Below are positions 5,505 to 6,134 of a stretch of 6,134 nt of DNA, in pieces. The notes beneath the pieces were generated by a model. That model had not been told where the DNA came from, did no database searches, and saw only the letters and a program-made list of their open reading frames with translations. Position 1 is the stretch's first letter, and each line of letters starts with the position of its first letter. The stretch covers positions 1-6,134 of the forward strand of contig VAZS01000266.1 in the NCBI GenBank assembly GCA_005884855.1, in the 5' to 3' direction. The stretch comes from Alphaproteobacteria bacterium. Its GTDB lineage: Bacteria; Pseudomonadota; Alphaproteobacteria; Rhizobiales; Xanthobacteraceae. The translations under genes were made by a program, and so were the position numbers.

Positions 5505-6134
5505 TCATGTTGCCAGTTCATCGAGCAACGCCCTTGCTTCCTTCAGATCAAGCGTTTCGAAGCCTTCGGTGAACCAGCCGCAAATCGGCGCGAGCAGTTC
5601 GCGAGCTTGCTGCGACTTGCCCTGATCGCGCCAGAGGCGGGCCACACTGATCGCCGCGCGCAGTTCCCACCACTTTGCTTGCTGCTGTCGCGCGCCAGCG
5701 AGTGCGCGATCAAAATATCTTTCTGCATTTTCCGTATCCGGCGCGGGTAACTTGAGTGCGATTTCGCCGGCAATGCGATGCACCTCGGCCTCGCACCATT
5801 TTTCCTTCGAGCTTTCTACTTTCTCTATCGCGTCGTCGATGCAACGCCGCGCATCGTCGAGCTGGCCAAGGTCCGCGTAAGCCATTGCCAAGTTTGAGAG
5901 ATGGAACGGCTCATAAAGAGTTGCTCCAGCTGACCGAAGTGAGGTGATCGCCGGGATAATCGCCAGAACTGCATCCGAAGGTTTTCCGGACAATGCAAAA
6001 AGCCAGCCTCGCAGTACGGTTCCAGTTGCTTTCCAGTATGGTGCTCCTCTGTCGTCTGCCAAGGCGATAAGCTCGTCTACCTGCGCAATCGCAGCGGCGT
6101 AATCTCGGCAGTGCACGTGGTTAAGACCCGCGTG
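5505..6134 (-). CDS. C-terminal TPR-like region of a large cyclase/ATPase regulator (5' end outside window)
   Basis: The - strand frame is open from the right edge to TGA at 5507-5505, giving 209 codons of a protein that starts outside the window; the GTG at 6116 is internal. The sequence is made of helical repeats of TPR type, for example NLAMAYADLGQLDDARRCID and a later AERYFDRALAGARQQQAKWW. It ends in LLAPICGWFTEGFETLDLKE followed by ARALLDELAT, which I recognise as the usual C-terminus of rhizobial proteins that join a class III adenylate/guanylate cyclase domain, an AAA-type ATPase domain and TPR repeats in about 1,000 residues. If so, it is a signalling protein whose repeats bind partners. 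The catalytic domains are not visible, so the full architecture is inferred from the C-terminus. Confidence 0.78.
   Translation of the reverse strand, partial: HAGLNHVHCRDYAAAIAQVDELIALADDRGAPYWKATGTVLRGWLFALSGKPSDAVLAIIPAITSLRSAGATLYEPFHLSNLAMAYADLGQLDDARRCIDDAIEKVESSKEKWCEAEVHRIAGEIALKLPAPDTENAERYFDRALAGARQQQAKWWELRAAISVARLWRDQGKSQQARELLAPICGWFTEGFETLDLKEARALLDELAT

Noticed and set aside
5380..5750. Several + strand open frames of 60-110 codons overlapping the regulator 3' end
   Set aside because: They are antisense to a recognisable TPR-like protein end, have Arg/Ser-rich composition and no ribosome site.

Overview
The window looks like chromosomal DNA of a GC-rich alphaproteobacterium, most likely Bradyrhizobium or a close relative. 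The grounds are GC-rich codon use in the two exporter genes, a C-terminal piece of the large cyclase/ATPase/TPR regulators that are abundant in that group, and a decayed end of an ABC_sub_bind-type substrate-binding protein, also strongly expanded there. The assignment is from recalled family features, not from a search.

Layout. On the + strand, positions 1-656 hold the C-terminal part of a DHA2 (EmrB/QacA) drug efflux permease. Positions 657-987 are a leader region with a plausible sigma-70 promoter, a good Shine-Dalgarno, a 33-codon small ORF and a 7-bp hairpin around that ORF's stop. Positions 988-2787 hold a complete MsbA/HlyB-type ABC half-exporter. Positions 2788-3357 contain no intact gene. 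They hold two decayed gene ends on the - strand: the tail of a substrate-binding protein (about 2942-3082), and the tail of an unidentified protein carrying an apparent one-base frameshift (3161-3359).

The rest is on the - strand. An OsmC-family protein (5216-4656) and a two-dinucleotide-binding flavoprotein (4659-3358) overlap by TTGA and form a translationally coupled pair. A TATAAT box and an ATTGAG...CTCAAT inverted repeat lie upstream of them. Positions 5505-6134 carry the C-terminal TPR-like part of a large regulator that continues beyond the right edge.

How it fits together. The left half is an export module, with an MFS drug pump and an ABC exporter in the same direction but probably with separate promoters. 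The right half is a small redox/detoxification operon (a thiol-dependent OsmC protein plus an NAD(P)H/FAD oxidoreductase) lying between a regulator gene and gene debris, as if inserted into or left behind in a rearranged locus. No RNA gene, CRISPR array, intact transposase or clear attachment site was seen. I found no wholly new system. The most worthwhile leads are the leader ORF/hairpin ahead of the ABC exporter and the coupled OsmC-flavoprotein pair with its putative operator.
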